Positions 7,842 through 15,864 of a DNA stretch of 26,929 nt are shown here, in pieces. Source of the stretch: Desulfobacula sp. (GTDB lineage: Bacteria; Desulfobacterota; Desulfobacteria; Desulfobacterales; Desulfobacteraceae); assembly GCF_021107415.1 (NCBI RefSeq), contig NZ_JAIOSW010000245.1:1-26929 (forward strand). Reading direction: 5' to 3'. Position 1 is the first letter of the stretch. Every line of letters starts with the position of its first letter. The position numbers were made by a program, and so were the translations under genes. The notes under the pieces are model-generated. The model saw nothing but the letters and a program-made list of their open reading frames with translations. It made no database searches and was not told the origin of the DNA.

Positions 7842-10160
7842 CTAATGCCTGCTTTTAAACTCTTTTATCATTTCAAGCGGAAGTACCCGGATAAGTTCTG
7901 TTAAAGAAATTTGGTTCATTTTCATCAGGCCGTCATCTGCCATGGTTTTCATGCCGTTTCTGATGGCCAGCCTTTTTAACTCGGCTTCACCCGTCTTGCA
8001 ACTGATGGCAAGCGTAATTTTCCGGTCAATTTCAAATAATTCGGAAATAAGTGTTCTACCGCTGTATCCTGAAAAATCACAAGCCTTGCAACCAAGTCCT
8101 TTATAAAAAGTTATGTGCTCAGGGTAGTCATTAAAAAAAAGACTCCATTCCTCTTGCGGCGGTTTGAAAGGGCGTGAACATTTTGTACAATTCCTGCGGA
8201 CCAGCCTCTGGGATGCTACTCCAATAAGACTGGAGGCGATCTGATTGTAATCAATTCCCAGATCAAGCAGGCGGGATACAGCACTCACTGAATCGTTGGT
8301 ATGAATTGTACTCAATAGTAAATGGCCTGTTTGGGCAGCATCGAAACCAATACCGGCAGTCTCTATATCCCGGATTTCTCCTACAAGTATGACATCAGGA
8401 TCCAGCCTTAAAAAGGATCTTAGCAGCTTGGAAAATGTGAGACCGATTTTGTTGTTGATCTGGGTCTGCATGATTCCAGGGAAACTGTATTCGATCGGGT
8501 CTTCAGCAGTAATGATTTTAATTTCAGGGCTGTGGATATATTGCAGCGCCGCATATAGAGTAGAAGATTTTCCACTCCCAGTGGGGCCTGACACCAGGAT
8601 CATCCCGGCAGAGCTTTTAAATAATTGCCTCAATGGTCCTAGAACATGCTTGGAATGGTTGAGATTGTCAAGACCCAGGCCCGCTTTGCGGGAATCGAGA
8701 ATTCGGATGGTAATATTTTCGCCGACAATTGCAGGACAGACAGCAACCCGAAAGTCCAGATCAAATGTCTTATCATTTTCCTTGTAACTGGCTCTAAAAA
8801 CACCATCTTGAGGGATTCTACGCTCAGCTATATCCAGATTTGACATTACTTTAATCCTGGAGATAATGGATTCGGGTTTAGTCTCTATTTTTTTCTTCAA
8901 CCATGGTAAATCGGGTTCCTGGCATACCCCGTCGATACGGTATCTTAATTTAACCCCTTTTCTATCCTGTTCAAAGTGTATATCACTGGCTCCGTTTGAA
9001 ATACCATAGTTGATAATATAATCTACCGTTTTTTTGGTTTCGGTTTCGGTTCCGGCATATAAGCTGATCCGCTGTTTTTCCCCGGCAGTCAGTTTTTCAA
9101 AATTAAATAGGTTGATATTGTCCGGAACGTTGCTGAATTCGTTTTCAGTTTCAGTGATGATTTGAAATTCTTTATTATATAAAGATGTAAAAAGTGCTTC
9201 AAATTTTTGTTCGGTAATAAAGGAGGCTTTCATATCCAAATTACGGTAAATGAGTTGAAGCTCTTCAATAGCAGTGAATCCATCAGGGTAAGTGATTCCT
9301 ATCAACAATTGTTTTCCTTCAATCGTGAGGGGCAGAACCATATTTCGGCGGGCATATTTTTCAGAGACAAATTTAATCAAATCGTTTTTACGCAGCTCAT
9401 CAAAGAAAAAATCATCCAACTCCATATATGGCGTATTATACTGGTGGGAGAGTGCGTTATAAAGCTGATGAAAAGTTATCAGCCCTTTGTTAATTAAAAA
9501 AGTACCTATTTTTTCTTTTGATTGGCTTTGCTCTTTTGCAGCGATTTGAAATTGAGTTTTATCAATCATGCCCTGCCGGATAAGAATTTCACCGATTTTT
9601 TTTCGTTTGTTGTGTTTTTTTAATGCCAAAGAAAGATCTTCAGGACGAATAACCCTGTTGTCACAAAGAATTTCACCAATTGTTCGCTGGCAATTCTTGT
9701 AACTTAGGGCACGGACTAAATCAACTTCTCTGAGCATCTGAAGCCTCACTGCCAGCTCTCCAATGTCAAAGGCATCTTTTTGTTTTTCAAGCAGTTCATC
9801 CAGAACATCTCTGGTAATCAGGCCTTTTTCTATGAGAGACTGGCCAAGTGTGTGGTTTTCCTTTTTATCTTTTAAAACCTTTTTTACCTGGTCGGCTTCT
9901 ATTATTTCATGTTCAACGACGATTTCACCGATTTTTTTTCTTAGATCAGGATGTCCTTTTAATACCTCAAGCTGTGATGCATTTAAAAAACCTTTTTTGA
10001 TCAGCAGAATGTCAAAGGAAACTTCTGCATCACTCGCCTCTTTTTTTTGGATCAAAAGGGCTTTATCTAGATCGTCCTCTGTAATAAAACCTTCTCTGAT
10101 AAGCAATTCGCCGATTTTTTTTTCTTTTTGTTTTTTGGCAACAGCATTATACTTATTCAC
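7842..10160 (-). CDS. GspE/PilB-family secretion ATPase with eight N-terminal MshEN-like repeats
   Basis: This is a 772-residue type II secretion/type IV pilus assembly ATPase. The C-terminal motor domain is complete: Walker A GPTGSGKS (525-532), the Asp-box/Walker B segment PDVILVGEIRD, a His box (STIHTND) and a four-cysteine zinc site (CTKC...CKAC). Residues 14-240 hold about eight copies of a roughly 28-residue unit of the form IGELLIREGFITEDDL. The IG glycines fall at 17, 78, 106, 134, 162, 190 and 219. Two such units make one MshEN domain, known to bind cyclic-di-GMP in MshE; ordinary GspE proteins have one. The GTG start at 10160 has AAGGA about ten bases upstream. It lies 92 bp after fabG on the same strand. 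No other pilus or secretion genes are present, so its partner system is elsewhere. Confidence 0.88.
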   Translation of the reverse strand: MNKYNAVAKKQKEKKIGELLIREGFITEDDLDKALLIQKKEASDAEVSFDILLIKKGFLNASQLEVLKGHPDLRKKIGEIVVEHEIIEADQVKKVLKDKKENHTLGQSLIEKGLITRDVLDELLEKQKDAFDIGELAVRLQMLREVDLVRALSYKNCQRTIGEILCDNRVIRPEDLSLALKKHNKRKKIGEILIRQGMIDKTQFQIAAKEQSQSKEKIGTFLINKGLITFHQLYNALSHQYNTPYMELDDFFFDELRKNDLIKFVSEKYARRNMVLPLTIEGKQLLIGITYPDGFTAIEELQLIYRNLDMKASFITEQKFEALFTSLYNKEFQIITETENEFSNVPDNINLFNFEKLTAGEKQRISLYAGTETETKKTVDYIINYGISNGASDIHFEQDRKGVKLRYRIDGVCQEPDLPWLKKKIETKPESIISRIKVMSNLDIAERRIPQDGVFRASYKENDKTFDLDFRVAVCPAIVGENITIRILDSRKAGLGLDNLNHSKHVLGPLRQLFKSSAGMILVSGPTGSGKSSTLYAALQYIHSPEIKIITAEDPIEYSFPGIMQTQINNKIGLTFSKLLRSFLRLDPDVILVGEIRDIETAGIGFDAAQTGHLLLSTIHTNDSVSAVSRLLDLGIDYNQIASSLIGVASQRLVRRNCTKCSRPFKPPQEEWSLFFNDYPEHITFYKGLGCKACDFSGYSGRTLISELFEIDRKITLAISCKTGEAELKRLAIRNGMKTMADDGLMKMNQISLTELIRVLPLEMIKEFKSRH

Positions 10161-10252
10161 TATTCAGGATTCCTTTTTTTAATATTTTTGAAGTTTTTAT
10201 TCCTGAGAGTATCCATAAAAATCAAATGAGTGTCAAGATGGAATGATAGATT

Positions 10253-10996
10253 TTATAGAATCCCTCCATTAATACCAATCACCTGGCCGGTAATGTATCC
10301 GGCGTCTTTTGAACATAAAAAAAGAACGGCTGCAGCAACTTCGGAAGGTTTTCCAAGCCTTCCTGCCGGTATTGTCTTTGCTATTTCCTTGAGCGGCAGA
10401 CCCTCAATCATTTCGGTTTCAATAAATCCCGGTGCCACTGCATTTACAGTGATATTCCTTTTTGCAATTTCCCGGGCAAGTGCTTTGGTGGCTCCGATGA
10501 GCCCTGCTTTTGATGCTGAGTAATTAACCTGCCCTGCCTGCCCTGTCTGACCTGATGTTGAAGATATGTTGATAATTCTTCCAAAACGCTTTGGCAGCAT
10601 ATTTTTTACAGCAAGTCGTGTTACATTAAAAAAGCCTGTCAGATTTGTATCCAGAACATTTTGCCAATTCTCTTTTTTCATCCAGACCATGAGCATGTCA
10701 TCTCTGATACCGGCATTGTTTACCAGAATATCTAGTTTCCCCTTTTCCGAGATGATTTTTTTAATGGCTTTTTCAGAGTCTTCCTTGCTTTTTACATCAA
10801 ACTGAAGGAGAGTTCCTTCCCCCCCGTTGCTGATAATCTCTTTAAGAGTTGCATTTGCTTTTTCCCTGTTGGAATTGAAATTAAGGTATACAAATCGTCC
10901 TGTTCGGGCAAGCGCCTTGGCGATTGCTTTCCCAATCCCTCCACTGGCTCCTGTTACAAGAGCGATTTGAGTATCATCGGTTTTTATTTCAGGCAT
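10253..10996 (-). CDS. fabG: 3-oxoacyl-ACP reductase FabG-like SDR
   Basis: The 247-residue short-chain dehydrogenase has the NAD(P) loop TGASGGIGKAIA, the NNAG motif (VNNAGIRDD), the catalytic Ser in NISSTSGQ and YSASK, and the C-terminal segment YITGQVIGINGGIL. This pattern is typical of FabG, which reduces 3-ketoacyl-ACP in fatty-acid synthesis. The ATG at 10996 was chosen over an upstream codon at 11023 because AAAGGAG lies just before it and it gives the normal FabG length. No other fatty-acid genes are adjacent, so a role in another reductive step or in a secondary pathway cannot be excluded. Confidence 0.85.
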   Translation of the reverse strand: MPEIKTDDTQIALVTGASGGIGKAIAKALARTGRFVYLNFNSNREKANATLKEIISNGGEGTLLQFDVKSKEDSEKAIKKIISEKGKLDILVNNAGIRDDMLMVWMKKENWQNVLDTNLTGFFNVTRLAVKNMLPKRFGRIINISSTSGQTGQAGQVNYSASKAGLIGATKALAREIAKRNITVNAVAPGFIETEMIEGLPLKEIAKTIPAGRLGKPSEVAAAVLFLCSKDAGYITGQVIGINGGIL

Positions 10997-11052
10997 GTTG
11001 TCTCCTTTATCCCGGCTTAACAATTAAAACAGTATTTAGAGCCTCTTGCTGA

Positions 11053-11095
11053 AAAGCTGCTAACATGGCCATTACTGAACCAGAGAAGCAGCTTT
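11053..11095. repeat. 9-bp inverted repeat in the fabG-MBL gap
   Basis: AAAGCTGCT (11053-11061) and its exact reverse complement AGCAGCTTT (11087-11095) flank 25 bases. The pair lies between fabG and the recombinase remnant in a 344-bp gap (10997-11340) that otherwise holds no gene. It could be a hairpin ending leftward transcripts from the MBL gene (a short T run follows on the minus strand), or the trace of a former element. I cannot tell which. Confidence 0.4.
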
Positions 11096-11179
11096 GTAAG
11101 AAAATTATCACGGATTCGGTTTGAGATACAAGTAATCTTTTCTCATTTATTGAAAAAGAGACCTGAGAACCGTTTTTAA

Positions 11180-11254
11180 CATTCCATGGATCGTCTGGCC
11201 CGAAATCTTAAAGACCTTCAAAAAATCCTGGACGATTTAACAGGGCAGGGGATT
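11180..11254 (+). pseudogene. Remnant of a serine recombinase (resolvase/invertase)
   Basis: About 25 codons read HSMDRLARNLKDLQKILDD followed by LTGQGI. This matches the conserved catalytic-domain helix region of resolvase/invertase-type serine recombinases, where the consensus is close to HSMDRLARNLDDL...LTGKG. The frame meets a TAA just upstream of this stretch (11177-11179) and the family resemblance stops after GQGI, although the frame stays open to 11437. No recognisable N-terminal catalytic Ser region or C-terminal helix-turn-helix was seen. It is therefore a short decayed fragment, presumably left by a transposon or invertase gene. Confidence 0.6.
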
Positions 11255-11340
11255 ATCTATTTTGCTGTAATAGTCTATCATGAGCACTGGGCTTTGGTGG
11301 GGAATAATCTGAGTTATATTTTTGAAAATTATTTTTTCCA

Positions 11341-12270
11341 TCAGGAATTTTTTAAGTACCTCTTGAAATCAATTTTAGTCTCTTTTGCTCTTTTTACAAG
11401 CAGACCCATACAATTTTTAATATTTTCGGGTGTATAAAGGGTGAATTCATCTTTATAGCTTTGGTTAAATAGATCCATGGCAAGCGTTTCATCAGAAAGA
11501 GTTGATTGTTTTATATTATTAATGGTGTTGACTGTAATATTCAGGGATTCTTGAATACCGGTTGCCGCAGTTTTCCCCAACAAAGGGCCCTGATGTGCAG
11601 GGCAGACAATGGACGGGTTAAATTTCTTAATAAAAGTAAGGGTTGAAAGATATGAACCGGTATGGGTGAAGAATAACGGGAGATATTCTCTGCCTGGAAA
11701 ATGAAATCCAAGGCTGTCGGAGCAAAATAGAATTTTTCTTTCGTTTAAGACCCCGATAAGATTTCCAGGAGAATGGCCGTCCACTTTGATCAGATCCAGT
11801 GTGATTCGGCCAAGGTCTATTGATTGATTGTCATTAATGACCCATGATCCGTCAAGATTTGGAATTTGTTCTAATGAAGGTCTGCCGGGTTTGATGTTAA
11901 GGGCGGCCAGGCTTTTTGACATGAACATGTCCTCTTTAAACAGCAATGGTGCAGCTTTGGGATGTTCAATGAATTCTTTTGCTCCTGCTGCTGCAACAAT
12001 CCTGGCTTTTGGATATCTTTTGGCAAGGCCTGGCAGTCCGGTAATATGATCGGAATGGGGGTGGGAGGAAATGATAAAATCCGGATTGATATTAAGAAGT
12101 TCCAATTGGTTGATCACCGTATCAACGATTGCTGAGATGCCTACTTCAAACAAAGCAGAGTGTCTGTCACCGATAATCAGAAACAGGTTGAAAAAATAAT
12201 TGCCCAGGATAAAAATATTTTTATCAATTTCAATGGGAAATTTATTTTCAGGTATGTAATGATCTTTCAT
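11341..12270 (-). CDS. Metallo-beta-lactamase-fold hydrolase
   Basis: The 309-residue protein has the signature binuclear-metal motif HPHSDH (in IISSHPHSDHITGLPG), a later ligand His in VDGHSPGN, the bridging Asp region LFCSDSLGFHF and the final His in PAHQGPL. The family includes glyoxalase II-like thioesterases, lactonases and flavodiiron-type domains; no flavodoxin or other extra domain is fused here. The ATG at 12270 has AAGGAG seven bases upstream. The last ~70 residues are a helical tail. Substrate unknown; a thioester or lactone hydrolase is the likeliest guess. Confidence 0.85.
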   Translation of the reverse strand: MKDHYIPENKFPIEIDKNIFILGNYFFNLFLIIGDRHSALFEVGISAIVDTVINQLELLNINPDFIISSHPHSDHITGLPGLAKRYPKARIVAAAGAKEFIEHPKAAPLLFKEDMFMSKSLAALNIKPGRPSLEQIPNLDGSWVINDNQSIDLGRITLDLIKVDGHSPGNLIGVLNERKILFCSDSLGFHFPGREYLPLFFTHTGSYLSTLTFIKKFNPSIVCPAHQGPLLGKTAATGIQESLNITVNTINNIKQSTLSDETLAMDLFNQSYKDEFTLYTPENIKNCMGLLVKRAKETKIDFKRYLKNS

Positions 12271-12439
12271 TCATTCTCCTTTTCAATCATTGCCAGGTAT
12301 TCCACTATCATACTCAGGTGATTTCTTAAAGAGGGAGGTCGTAGAGAATTGATTAAAAAATTACATCAGGTGCTTGTAACATCATTCTTTTTTGTATAAA
12401 TTAAAACAAGAGTTTGGAATATATCCTTAAGGAATTGAT

Positions 12440-12907
12440 ATGGCTCAGAAAGTTTTTATAACAAGAAGTGGAAAGGCAAGTTTTTCTTGCCCTGAATGCG
12501 GGAAAACCAAACAATTGAATGTTTCCAGATACAACACTGTGGATAAAGAGGTGAAACTGAAATACACCTGCACATGCAAACATATTTTTTCAGTAATTCT
12601 TGAAAGACGAAAGTATATCAGAAAAAAGGTTGATTTGCCGGGAGTTCTCATTTTGGGGAACAAAAAGTATCCCGTCAATGTGATCGATATTACAAGAGCT
12701 GGTTTAAAGATCAGAACCAAGGGGCTTTTGGAGTTACACCTTCAAGATAAAGTGGTGCTGGAATTTATCCTGGATGATCCGGGCGGATCAAAAGTATCAA
12801 AAGAGGCAATTATTAAAAAAATCAATCAAATGAATATCGGTGTCGAATTTTTCTCCCAGGATCATTATGACAAATTTGGGGCCTACATATTATTTCATTT
12901 CAAGTAA
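12440..12907 (+). CDS. PilZ-domain protein with N-terminal zinc-ribbon-like motif
   Basis: The 155-residue protein starts with a cysteine motif (CPECG at about residues 17-21, then CTC at about 49-51) that looks like a small zinc ribbon. A PilZ domain follows, with the arginine motif ERRKYIRKKV and DITRAGLKI, where Thr takes the place of the usual Ser in D-x-S-x-x-G. The barrel closes with MNIGVEFFSQ. Cyclic-di-GMP binding is probable but the Ser-to-Thr change leaves some doubt. AAGGAATTGAT precedes the ATG. The gene converges on the HDOD gene with 14 bp between stops. Confidence 0.82.
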   Translation: MAQKVFITRSGKASFSCPECGKTKQLNVSRYNTVDKEVKLKYTCTCKHIFSVILERRKYIRKKVDLPGVLILGNKKYPVNVIDITRAGLKIRTKGLLELHLQDKVVLEFILDDPGGSKVSKEAIIKKINQMNIGVEFFSQDHYDKFGAYILFHFK

Positions 12908-12921
12908 GATATGGATGGATT

Positions 12922-13797
12922 TTACTTTTTCGGTATCCCGATGTTGTAATGAGAGCTGACTCTTTTTAAAGAATCCTCAACTTGTAATTCAAGTTGTGCC
13001 AGTTTGATTTCAGAAAATCCAAAAAAATTTGCTTCAGCAGTGACTGAACTTTCTGCATCATCATTTTTTTCAATGGAAATCCCAATTTTGTTGCAGGTTT
13101 TATTCACAAGCCTCAGAATGATCAAAGGGATATTCGTGGTGTCAAATTTCTTGTCGTGATGTTCTTTTGCCACCTGGCAGTATTTATCGGGGATATTCCA
13201 TTTTTTTAACAGGTTATACCCTTGCTCGGCATGCTGTCCCTTGATGATCTCATTTATGACGGACTTTGACGGTATGAACGGTACCTCTTTGGAATTTTTT
13301 ATTTTTTCAATAACAGTAATTAAAAATAATTTTCCGATATCATGCATTAAAGAGGCAAAAAAGACCTCCTGACTGGCTTCTTCAAACCCTGCCTCCCTTG
13401 CCACCCACTGGCTGGTCAGGGCACAGACAAGGGCATGCTGCCATAAACCATTTCGATAATTTTTAATGAAAGCATCTTTTGTATTGTACAGCTTTTTCTG
13501 GGTCAGGATTATTACGATTCTTGTGATCTCATCCAGCCCCATGCGGACGATGGCTTCCCTGATGGTCATTACTTTTGACAAGCCCCTGAAAAAGGCTGAG
13601 TTGGCAACCTTTAAAATCTGACTGGACATGGCAGGGTCTGCAATGATCAGCTTTTCAATTTTGGAAATTTTAACGTCAGGTTTTTGGATTTCCATCTGAA
13701 TTCTAAGAGCGGTCTTATCAAACGGGGGAAGTGTAACTGTGTCCGATTCAACATAGCTTTCAATAATTTCAAGAAATGATTGGTCTTTTTGCAACAT
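12922..13797 (-). CDS. HDOD-domain signalling protein
   Basis: The HDOD domain, a relative of HD phosphohydrolases used in signal output and stress or motility control, spans roughly residues 20-215: PPFDKTALRIQMEIQ, ADPAMSSQILKVANSAFF, SLMHDIGKLFL and EIIKGQHAEQGYNLLKKW. The HD pair of the parent family is kept in LMHDIGK, which is unusual enough to leave catalytic activity open. The ATG at 13797 was chosen because it overlaps the stop codon of the preceding ATPase gene (TAATG) and uses a GGAGG inside that gene's end. The product is 291 residues. Translational coupling implies matched amounts of the two proteins. Confidence 0.85.
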   Translation of the reverse strand: MLQKDQSFLEIIESYVESDTVTLPPFDKTALRIQMEIQKPDVKISKIEKLIIADPAMSSQILKVANSAFFRGLSKVMTIREAIVRMGLDEITRIVIILTQKKLYNTKDAFIKNYRNGLWQHALVCALTSQWVAREAGFEEASQEVFFASLMHDIGKLFLITVIEKIKNSKEVPFIPSKSVINEIIKGQHAEQGYNLLKKWNIPDKYCQVAKEHHDKKFDTTNIPLIILRLVNKTCNKIGISIEKNDDAESSVTAEANFFGFSEIKLAQLELQVEDSLKRVSSHYNIGIPKK

Positions 13798-15704
13798 TAT
13801 CCTCCAAGCAGTCTTTTGACTTCTGCAAGCGGTCTGGGTGGTACGGGTTTGGGCAGGCATCTTAAGACTTCATCAATGGTTGTAATTCCCTTTGAAGCTT
13901 TATATATGCCGTTTTCAAACAGGGTGACCAGTCCGGCATATTCTAAACTGATTTCTCTGAGTTCATGGCTGGTTGCATTCTTTAATACAGCCTCCCGCAC
14001 ATATTCTTCCATCAACAGCATTTCGTGAACAGCTATCCTGCCGCTGTATCCGGTATGTCTGCAATGCCCGCATCCTTCCCCTTTGTAAAATGTACCGCCG
14101 GAAAGTTCTCCTCCATGATATCCTAACAATTTCATATCTGTTGTCCCTGGCGTTTGTTTTTTCTTACAGTTTGGGCAGATTTTCCTTAGCAGCCTCTGGG
14201 CTAGAATACAATTGATGGTGGATGAAATCAAAAAGGGTTCAATGTTCATGTTCACCAGCCTGATCAAAGCGCCGATACTGTCTTCCGTGTGGAAGGTTGT
14301 CAGCACCTGGTGTCCTGTAAGCGCGGCTTGAACAGCAACATCTGCAGAAAAAAAGTCCCTGATTTCACCGATGACAATAATATCGGGATCCTGCCGGACA
14401 ATGTGGCGAAGCGTTTCTTCAAATGTTAAATTCAATTTTGTGTTAATGGAACATTGACCAATACCGTCGATGACATATTCAACCGGGTCCTCTGCCGTGA
14501 TGATACTGGTCTCGATACTGTTTAAATGATCAATACAACTGTAAACGGTTGAGGTTTTTCCTGATCCTGTCGGCCCTGTAACAATTAAAACACCACTGGG
14601 GGCATTGAGCGAATTGGTGATAAAATTATCAAGCATTCTGGGTGGCATACCAAGTTCTTCCACCGTTAGAAGCTTGTCCATTTTATTGATGATCCTGAAA
14701 ACTATTTTTTCCCCGTGAACAGTAACATAGGTGGAAACCCTTAAATCAACCTGATACTCTCCAAACTGAAAATCAATACGTCCACCCTGGTGCCTTCTTT
14801 TTTCGGCAATATCAAGCTGTGTTAAAATTTTAATCCGGCTGGCAATCAGGGGCATCATATCCTTTGAGTAATCTTTTATATGGTGCAGGATACCGTCAAT
14901 CCTGAACCGAACCCGGAAACGGTCATGCATGGGTTCGATGTGAATATCGCTTGCTTTAGCCCGGATAGCGTTAATGATAATGGTATTTACAATGCCGACA
15001 ATAGATTCATCATCCATGGTCAAAGGCTTTTTATCCTTGTTCTGTTCCCGGATCATCTTTTGAATGGCAAAGTCAATGGAGTCTTTTTTTGAAATAGCGA
15101 TTTCTATTTCTTTTTTAAAAATACCCCGGGCCGAATCAACAGTCGGCTTGTGAAGCGGATCTGAAAAAGCGACAAGGACACTGTCCCCTTGCTTTTTTAT
15201 GGGAACAAATTTGTTTTGCATGAAAAGTTTATACGGCACCTGATTGAAAAGATCATGGTCAAGTTCCATGAATTCCGGCTCAAGAAAAGGAAATCCCATT
15301 TGAAGGGATAACATTTCAATCAGGCTTTTTTCATCAATTGCCCGATTGTCTATAAGAATATCGCCAACCTTTCTTTTGCTTTTTTCTTCATATTGTATTC
15401 TTAAAGCATCCTCCAGATCTTTGCGGGAGATGTGTCCCAGCTCTACAAGGAGGGTTCCGACTTTGAGATTGTCACGATTTGCTTTGATGGCATGGGTGAT
15501 TTTTTCGTCATTTACATACTCAAGTTCTTTTAATACGTCTAAAAGCGGCTTGGGCGGTACAAGCTTTTTTTGAATCCGTTTTGCATAATTAATGTTTTCT
15601 TTGCTCAGGTGTTTTTCTTTTAAAAGATAGAAAATAACTTTTCCAAGTTTTTCTTTTGCCGCACTGTCTTTTTTATCTGTATCAGCAGCCATGCCCATTT
15701 CCAA
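13797..15704 (-). CDS. GspE/PilB-family secretion ATPase with MshEN-like repeats
   Basis: This second assembly ATPase is about 635 residues long. Residues 15-140 contain about four repeat units, including LKVGTLLVELGHISRKDL and RKVGDILIDNRAIDEKSL, equal to two MshEN domains. The motor domain has DIHIEP, Walker A GPTGSGKTST (from about 377), the QDPDIIVIGEIRD Walker B region, a TTFHTEDS His box and a CPNCKKK...CGHCRHTGYSGR zinc site, so it looks fully active. Start is uncertain: TTG at 15704 or ATG at 15698 or 15692. It is transcribed with the HDOD gene and is divergent from the PAS kinase at 15865. Whether it drives a pilus or a type II secretion system cannot be told here. Confidence 0.87.
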   Translation of the reverse strand: MEMGMAADTDKKDSAAKEKLGKVIFYLLKEKHLSKENINYAKRIQKKLVPPKPLLDVLKELEYVNDEKITHAIKANRDNLKVGTLLVELGHISRKDLEDALRIQYEEKSKRKVGDILIDNRAIDEKSLIEMLSLQMGFPFLEPEFMELDHDLFNQVPYKLFMQNKFVPIKKQGDSVLVAFSDPLHKPTVDSARGIFKKEIEIAISKKDSIDFAIQKMIREQNKDKKPLTMDDESIVGIVNTIIINAIRAKASDIHIEPMHDRFRVRFRIDGILHHIKDYSKDMMPLIASRIKILTQLDIAEKRRHQGGRIDFQFGEYQVDLRVSTYVTVHGEKIVFRIINKMDKLLTVEELGMPPRMLDNFITNSLNAPSGVLIVTGPTGSGKTSTVYSCIDHLNSIETSIITAEDPVEYVIDGIGQCSINTKLNLTFEETLRHIVRQDPDIIVIGEIRDFFSADVAVQAALTGHQVLTTFHTEDSIGALIRLVNMNIEPFLISSTINCILAQRLLRKICPNCKKKQTPGTTDMKLLGYHGGELSGGTFYKGEGCGHCRHTGYSGRIAVHEMLLMEEYVREAVLKNATSHELREISLEYAGLVTLFENGIYKASKGITTIDEVLRCLPKPVPPRPLAEVKRLLGG

Positions 15705-15774
15705 TATATGGTTAGTATCATATTAAGACAAATAACTCAGGTTAAGTGCTTATATACTTTGGCTTGATTCAAAG

Positions 15775-15822
15775 TGTCAAGATGATACTGACCTTGACAA
15801 AGAAAATGGTGGCAAGTATTTA
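15775..15822 (+). promoter_or_regulatory. Candidate promoter and operator of the PAS kinase
   Basis: TTGACA at 15794-15799 is followed after 17 bases by TATTTA (15817-15822), a plausible sigma-70 promoter 43 bp ahead of the kinase start. A perfect 7-bp inverted repeat, TGTCAAG (15775-15781) and CTTGACA (15793-15799), overlaps the -35 element with an 11-base spacer, suggesting an operator for a dimeric regulator. The regulator is unknown. Confidence 0.4.
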
Positions 15823-15864
15823 TTTTATAATAAATTATTTTTTTTGGTTTTAAGGAGATTTATA

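Noticed and set aside
9763..10182. 139-codon plus-strand open frame opposite the secretion ATPase
   Set aside because: Its Ser/Phe-rich composition is what the reverse complement of Lys/Glu-rich repeats gives; the minus-strand frame has clear domain motifs.
11260..11437. Extension of the recombinase fragment to the full 83-codon frame
   Set aside because: After GQGI the resemblance to recombinases ends, and the last third is the antisense of the MBL gene's 3' end.
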